Of a stretch of DNA of 64,000 nt, positions 59,891 through 64,000 are shown piece after piece. The stretch covers positions 21,884 to 85,883 of the forward strand of contig JAFDZS010000009.1 of assembly GCA_018266775.1 (NCBI GenBank). Reading direction: 5' to 3'. Origin of the DNA: Bacteroidota bacterium (GTDB lineage Bacteria > Bacteroidota > Bacteroidia > Chitinophagales > Chitinophagaceae). Both the position numbers and the translations under genes were made by a program. Under the pieces are notes generated by a model. It saw only the letters and a list, made by a program, of their open reading frames with translations. It had not been told where the DNA came from and searched no databases. Position 1 is the stretch's first letter; the number at the start of each line of letters is the position of its first letter.

Positions 59891-60192
59891 ATGAAAAGGA
59901 ATTGAATAAGTACCAGGTGACCATTCATTTTGAAATGGATGATGAGTTTATGAGTTTTGTTCCACCACACCGGGTATTGATCAATTCACTGATTGAGAAG
60001 GGCACTATTGATTATTATTCTGTAAGCATGGAAACCCAGCGCAGCTGGATGATCATTAATGCTGCCACTAAAAAAGAAGTGGAAAAATTACTGGCACAAT
60101 CTCCTTTATATAAATACTGGACCGTCGAGATTGATGAATTGTTTGTGTATGATGGCCAAACCTACCGCCTGCCTGCATTGCAGTTGAATTAG
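59878..60192 (+). CDS. Small alpha/beta protein overlapping mtaB
   Basis: A 104-residue protein beginning MDYLNEKELNKYQVTIHFEM, inside the last codons of mtaB. The alternating strands and helices (YQVTIHFEM, VLINSLIEKGTIDYYSV, SWMIINAATKKEVEKLLAQS) suggest a ferredoxin-like fold related to muconolactone isomerase or YCII types. Its coupling to mtaB suggests a role tied to translation or redox, but no function is known. No catalytic residues stand out. Confidence 0.65.
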   Translation: MDYLNEKELNKYQVTIHFEMDDEFMSFVPPHRVLINSLIEKGTIDYYSVSMETQRSWMIINAATKKEVEKLLAQSPLYKYWTVEIDELFVYDGQTYRLPALQLN

Positions 60193-60271
60193 ATATTGTG
60201 TACGCCACCAACATCAATGCAGAATTTTCTGGATATTTTTCAAAAATATTTTGTCAAAAGTTATTAAAGCT

Positions 60272-60279
60272 TATCTTTG
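60272..60279 (+). promoter_or_regulatory. Promoter of the tRNA-like/tRNA-Val cluster
   Basis: TTTTG at 60250-60254, 17 bases, then TATCTTTG at 60272-60279: a full TTTG...TAnnTTTG promoter. Transcription should start near 60285, before the first tRNA-like copy. This is the best promoter in the window. Confidence 0.7.
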
Positions 60280-60297
60280 CCCTCCGATTTTAAAGAA

Positions 60298-60353
60298 GGG
60301 AGTTTAGCTCAGTTGGTTTAGAGCATCCCGACTTCAAGTCGGGAGTGGTCGGC
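60298..60353 (+). ncRNA. Truncated tRNA-like element, copy 1
   Basis: Begins GGGAGTTTAGCTCAGTTGG, identical to the 5' end of tRNA-Val behind it (acceptor 5' strand, D-arm). The anticodon arm is replaced by TCCCGAC-TTCAA-GTCGGGA, a 7-bp stem with a five-base loop. After GTGGTCGGC it stops in a run of seven A. T-arm and 3' acceptor strand are missing, so it cannot fold as a full tRNA. Confidence 0.7.
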
Positions 60354-60369
60354 AAAAAAATATTGATTA

Positions 60370-60425
60370 GGGAGTTTAGCTCAATTGGTTTAGAGCATCC
60401 CGACTTCAAGTCGGGAGTGGTCGGC
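60370..60425 (+). ncRNA. Truncated tRNA-like element, copy 2
   Basis: Same sequence as copy 1 with one difference in the D-loop (CAATTGG in place of CAGTTGG), followed by eight A and then TATTGATTAG. The period between copies is 72-73 bases, and the third member is the intact tRNA-Val. Confidence 0.7.
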
Positions 60426-60442
60426 AAAAAAAATATTGATTA

Positions 60443-60517
60443 GGGAGTTTAGCTCAGTTGGTTTAGAGCATCTGCCTTACAAGCAGAGGGTCGGCGGTTC
60501 GACCCCGTCAACTCCCA
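60443..60517 (+). tRNA. tRNA-Val (anticodon TAC)
   Basis: A complete 75-nt cloverleaf: acceptor GGGAGTT/AACTCCC, D-arm GCTC/GAGC, anticodon arm TCTGC-CTTACAA-GCAGA with anticodon TAC at 60478-60480, T-arm with GTTCGACC, discriminator A. CCA is not encoded. It is third after two truncated copies of its 5' half and is followed by a terminator. Confidence 0.97.
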
Positions 60518-60518
60518 C

Positions 60519-60546
60519 AAAGCCTTACTTGATGTAAGGCTTTTTT
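60519..60546 (+). terminator. Terminator of the tRNA-Val transcript
   Basis: AAAGCCTTAC, loop TTGAT, GTAAGGCTTT followed by further T. A 10-bp stem two bases after the tRNA. Confidence 0.85.
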
Positions 60547-60606
60547 AATTAAGTATTTAATTTACCGAAACTTTTGTTGCTCCCGTGGTATGAATTCATA
60601 ACACGA

Positions 60607-61755
60607 TCAGGATGAAACAGGTTTTGCTTTTGCTGCGCTCAGCTTTTTACCCCATTTATCATTAATGTACCTGCGGCAGGGTTTTTCGATGAAACGGTAA
60701 GACACTCCGGATATTATCACTAACGCTGCCACGTACCCTAAACAATATACTAACCCGGTCCAAAACGGGAACTGCAGTTCTGTATCAAAACGATGCCCAA
60801 ACTTATACGCTACCATCTTCATAAAAAAGATGAAGAGAAAATGGAGCATGTAAACTGAATAGGAAATATCGCCAAGATAGGTCAACGGTTTATTATTGAA
60901 AGCTTGCGAAAATTTATTGGTGTTGGAAGTAATGAACAACACCAGGATTGCAAAGAGGGGTACAAAATACACATCATCAATGCCAAAATGCAGGGCAGTA
61001 ATTACAGCAACCACCATCAGTATACACCCCCGGTCGGAATTAAAAAAGCGTTTTACATTTTCTTTGCTGTATAAAATATACAGCAACATTCCGCTCATAA
61101 ATCCTGCCACGCTTCTTAAAAAACCATAGTCGGAGGTAAGATCAAGATTGTGTGCTGATCCTGCAGCCGGATCATTTAAGCCATTACGGGGCAAAAGATA
61201 GATGATGGAAATATACAGCACTGCAATTACAGCTATCATCATTATCACTGCCAGCTTTCTTTTTCTAAAAAGTAACAGGCAAAGAAATGGGAATAATGTG
61301 TACGTCCACCATTCTGCGCTGATACTCCATGAAGGAATGTTCCAGGTAGCTTCGCCATTAATGGGAAAAGTTTGCAGCAGGAAAATATGTGTAAGGATTG
61401 CATGTGGATCGAGATAACCACCCGCTGTCATTTTCTCCACATAAAAAACAATAACCAACACCAGCAAAGTAATGATGTGCAATGGATACAAGCGGGCAAA
61501 ACGGGCCAGCATAAATTTTTTAAATGCCCGCAGCGTGAAGTGTTGCTGAAACTCCTCTTTATATACATGCAGAATGAGGAACCCGCTCATCATAAAAAAA
61601 AGATCCACCATCAGGTAGCCTTTATCAAGAAACATGCTTTGTTCTTTCTGAACAAAACGGAAGCAATAAACCTGTACATGAAAAACAGCTACTAATAACG
61701 CTGCAATGCCTCTTAATGGCGTCAGGCCGGGTATGCTGGTTGCAGATGGTTTCAT
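60607..61755 (-). CDS. Acyltransferase 3 family membrane protein
   Basis: A 382-residue multi-pass protein. The family signature GLTPLRGIAALLVAVFHVQ starts it, with the conserved His in the first membrane segment, then VDLFFMMSGFLILHVY and RLYPLHIITLLVL. About ten membrane segments are seen, ending in YRFIEKPCRRY. Such proteins add acetyl or other acyl groups to surface polysaccharides. The substrate is unknown. It is followed on the same strand, 135 bases upstream, by the esterase gene, which may remove such groups. Confidence 0.92.
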   Translation of the reverse strand: MKPSATSIPGLTPLRGIAALLVAVFHVQVYCFRFVQKEQSMFLDKGYLMVDLFFMMSGFLILHVYKEEFQQHFTLRAFKKFMLARFARLYPLHIITLLVLVIVFYVEKMTAGGYLDPHAILTHIFLLQTFPINGEATWNIPSWSISAEWWTYTLFPFLCLLLFRKRKLAVIMMIAVIAVLYISIIYLLPRNGLNDPAAGSAHNLDLTSDYGFLRSVAGFMSGMLLYILYSKENVKRFFNSDRGCILMVVAVITALHFGIDDVYFVPLFAILVLFITSNTNKFSQAFNNKPLTYLGDISYSVYMLHFLFIFFMKMVAYKFGHRFDTELQFPFWTGLVYCLGYVAALVIISGVSYRFIEKPCRRYINDKWGKKLSAAKAKPVSS

Positions 61756-61890
61756 CTCAGTTAGCCAGGTGTTTCAGTAAACTGCAATCAAAATTTACCA
61801 AACGTGTTTTTTTGAGTTAATTGAAAAAGTAAAAATAACGGTTTTCTGATGTAAATATTGTTCCCTCTTTCCCTGCGGCATTTTATATAA

Positions 61891-63861
61891 CTACTGAAGA
61901 ATATGAAATTTATTTTTTTCTGTTATACCCTCCCAATTATCTGTGCGGAAAGGCGCCAACGGCAGGCCTGATTTATTGAATACATTTCCTTCAGATGCAT
62001 CGTCGCACCAGTTATACCTAACCGCAGCCGGTGCGGCCACTTCATTGCAATACACAATGATCTTATCGTCTTTTATTTCTGCTTTGGCATAATGAAATCG
62101 CTTATCGGCACCGGCCATTTCAAATCCTTTTATGTAACCGTATTTATCTTTTACCATCCAGCCGTTTCCTGTATGTGTAAATGATAATTCCACGCTGCTG
62201 CCTTTTACCTCCATGGATTGATATACAGGCCCGCTAAACACCAACTGTAAACCATATACGTCGTGCAGGGCAATTAATGCCAGGCGTTTGCCCACATCCT
62301 GTTTGTTTTTAGGATGAATATCTTTGGGGTTACCAATATCTGTAGTTACCGCCATTCCAGTATGGGGTAGCGATAAAGTCATTGCCTGTGCTTCCCTCAA
62401 TTCCGCCCATGCGCTGCCGTTATTACTGTTGGCATCTGCGCTTCCGAAAGTTGACAGTTGTACAAATAAAAAAGGAAAATCGCCCTGTGTAAAATGTTTT
62501 CTCCAGTCATTAATCATTAATGGAAATGCAGTGCGGTATTGATACGCTCTCTCCGCATTGGTTTCTCCCTGGTACCAGATCACACCTTTAAATGTTATGG
62601 GAAGAATGGGATGGATCATTGCATTGTATAAGATCGAAGGAAAATCATTCGGCCCGATTCCACTGCCAGCACCATCTTTTATCGATTCAACACGAAATAA
62701 CCAGTCGCCCCCCAATGGAATTGTTGTTTTACCTACAGTTAATTGGAATGGCGCATCGCCGTAAATGCCACCGCCGCCCTGGTTATCTTTAACCCTTACT
62801 GCAATCACATTTTTGCCTGCGTGTAAAACGCCTGCAGGAATATTGTAAGCTCTTGGCTCATCCCATTTTTCCATGTGCCCCACCTGCTGACCGTTCACAT
62901 AAGTAATATCTTCGTCATCTACTTTAGCTAATTCCAGCACAGCCGGTTTGCCTGCATCTGCATCACTGATCATAATAGTTTTCCTGAACCAGGCTACTCC
63001 GTCCAGTCCTGGAAATCCCCTGTCTTCCCAATCTGCAGGCAATTGCATGGTAACCCATTTGCTGTCATCGAATCCCGGATTTTTCCACAAACCTGCATTG
63101 GCCCTTTCATCAACACTGCCTTGCGCTTTCTTTATATTTTCTAATACGGCATCATTCCTGTGCTGTACAATTTCTTCCAGCGATTTTCCCTGCATAGCTG
63201 CGGCAACATCTTTAAATTCTTCGTTTGCGCCAAAACTCTCCATACTTGTCCACGATTCTGATTGTGTTCCACCCCATGTGGTGTTGATCAACCCAACGGG
63301 TACATGCAGCTCTTCATACAATTTTCTTGCAAAAAAATAGGCCGCAGCAGAAAAATCGCCCGCTGTTTCGGGGCTGCACACCTGCCAGTTACCGCCGGGC
63401 ACATCATCCAGCAAAGTGCCACTAACGGTGTTGGGTATGTCAAATTGCCTGATTTGCGGATAATTGGCGCTTTCAATTTCTTTTTGATAATTATCGATCA
63501 TGCCCCAGCCTGCAATGGGCATTTCCATATTGGACTGTCCGCTGCATATCCACACTTCGCCTATCAGGATATTTTGAAACGTAATGCTATTTTTTCCGGT
63601 GATGATCAATTGATAAGGCCCGCCGGCATTTTCCGGCTCCAGCTGCAATTGCCATTTGCCCGTTTTGGGCGTAGTGATGATTTTCTTTTGCTGGTTCAGT
63701 TGCACCGTAACTTTTTCACCGGCATTAGCCCAGCCCCAAATGGTGATGGCCGTGTTGCGCTGCAGTACCATATTATCGCCAAAAATTTTAGGCATGGTCA
63801 CTGTGGCAAAAACAAAATGAATGGAAATTAAAAAGAATACAAAAACAATACCCTTCTTCAT
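61891..63861 (-). CDS. Secreted sialate O-acetylesterase family protein
   Basis: A 656-residue exported SGNH-type esterase with signal peptide MKKGIVFVFFLISIHFVFA. Block I carries the nucleophile Ser in GEVWICSGQSNMEMP; KGVIWYQGETNAERAYQYR and DWRKHF follow; the His/Asp region is DIGNPKDIHPKNKQDVG. A beta sandwich with VKDNQGGGGIYGDAPFQL is inserted near residues 270-390. It would de-acetylate host or plant glycans. Together with the arabinose and amylase genes it supports a glycan-degrading lifestyle. Sialate specificity is only the family name. Confidence 0.92.
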   Translation of the reverse strand: MKKGIVFVFFLISIHFVFATVTMPKIFGDNMVLQRNTAITIWGWANAGEKVTVQLNQQKKIITTPKTGKWQLQLEPENAGGPYQLIITGKNSITFQNILIGEVWICSGQSNMEMPIAGWGMIDNYQKEIESANYPQIRQFDIPNTVSGTLLDDVPGGNWQVCSPETAGDFSAAAYFFARKLYEELHVPVGLINTTWGGTQSESWTSMESFGANEEFKDVAAAMQGKSLEEIVQHRNDAVLENIKKAQGSVDERANAGLWKNPGFDDSKWVTMQLPADWEDRGFPGLDGVAWFRKTIMISDADAGKPAVLELAKVDDEDITYVNGQQVGHMEKWDEPRAYNIPAGVLHAGKNVIAVRVKDNQGGGGIYGDAPFQLTVGKTTIPLGGDWLFRVESIKDGAGSGIGPNDFPSILYNAMIHPILPITFKGVIWYQGETNAERAYQYRTAFPLMINDWRKHFTQGDFPFLFVQLSTFGSADANSNNGSAWAELREAQAMTLSLPHTGMAVTTDIGNPKDIHPKNKQDVGKRLALIALHDVYGLQLVFSGPVYQSMEVKGSSVELSFTHTGNGWMVKDKYGYIKGFEMAGADKRFHYAKAEIKDDKIIVYCNEVAAPAAVRYNWCDDASEGNVFNKSGLPLAPFRTDNWEGITEKNKFHILQ

Positions 63862-64000
63862 ACAGCCTGAATTGATGTGGTGATTAAAGACAGTAATTTA
63901 CAACAATCTTCCGGGCTTTAGCGGCAACGGTGTAAATCCGCAAAAAGAATGCTAATAAAGTGCCGGGAATGGCTTTTTTCATACGGTGAGTCACCCCTTA
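63862..64000. other. Right edge, no supported gene
   Basis: A 32-codon minus-strand frame (63982-63884, MKKAIPGTLLAFF...) resembles a signal peptide but stops at once; it is not called. The rest is upstream region of the esterase gene. Confidence 0.3.

Noticed and set aside
60298..60425. Reading the truncated tRNA copies as suppressor tRNAs with anticodon TCA
   Set aside because: The loop CTTCAAG would place TCA at the anticodon, but the stem is out of register with the tRNA-Val frame and T-arm and 3' acceptor are missing, so no functional tRNA can form.
63884..63982. 32-codon minus-strand frame resembling a signal peptide at the right edge
   Set aside because: Stops after 32 codons and no continuation is seen in another frame within the window.

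Overview
The window comes from a Bacteroidota chromosome, most likely a member of the Chitinophagaceae. This rests on type IX secretion C-terminal sorting domains on three large exported proteins, TAnnTTTG-type promoters in front of several genes, an N-acylornithine carbamoyltransferase in place of ordinary ArgF, a DxN-type HAD gene in a sugar operon, and a tmRNA whose tag ends in AMAA. No phage, insertion sequence or CRISPR array was seen. The content is mostly chromosomal, with several unusual repeat and small-RNA-like elements between genes.

Layout. 0-3.7 kb: envelope and exported proteins (a beta-barrel protein, a small secreted protein, a MORN-repeat protein, a triple-repeat lipoprotein). 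4.0-15.8 kb: a nine-gene minus-strand L-arabinose operon (xylB, HAD, araB, araD, mutarotase, GH127 arabinofuranosidase, VOC protein, araA, sodium/sugar symporter), with a divergent AraC-family regulator at 15.9 kb and a GH43 glycosidase carrying a frameshift at 16.9-18.5 kb. Arabinose would be released by GH127/GH43, imported by the symporter and converted by AraA, AraB and AraD to D-xylulose 5-phosphate. 18.5-24 kb: gene-poor regulatory stretch with an orphan LytTR regulator, a degenerate receiver protein, an ECF sigma factor and a NarL-type regulator, and no histidine kinase. 24.3-34.6 kb: T9SS-sorted surface or secreted proteins, including a GH13 alpha-amylase. 35-40 kb: fused trehalose-6-phosphate synthase/phosphatase and a large secreted DUF4965/glutaminase-type protein. 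40-45 kb: a Fic protein, tmRNA, a membrane MutS-family ATPase and an RseP-like protease.

45.2-55.2 kb: an arginine biosynthesis operon on the minus strand (GNAT, argG, argC, argD, argF', argB, argE, argH) followed by dxr and rseP. A 378-bp tandem array of 86-bp units sits inside it between argD and argF'. 55.5-64 kb: a second Fic protein, a GH3-family adenylating enzyme, a DUF4258 protein, mtaB with a small overlapping gene, tRNA-Val, an acyltransferase and a secreted sialate O-acetylesterase.

The least conventional parts are: two tandem tRNA-like 5' fragments directly in front of tRNA-Val, apparently read from the same promoter; the 86-bp repeat array, whose hairpin reappears in opposite orientation 47 kb away; and five minus-strand terminator-like hairpins with a shared loop in two gene-free stretches, which look like ends of small orphan transcripts.
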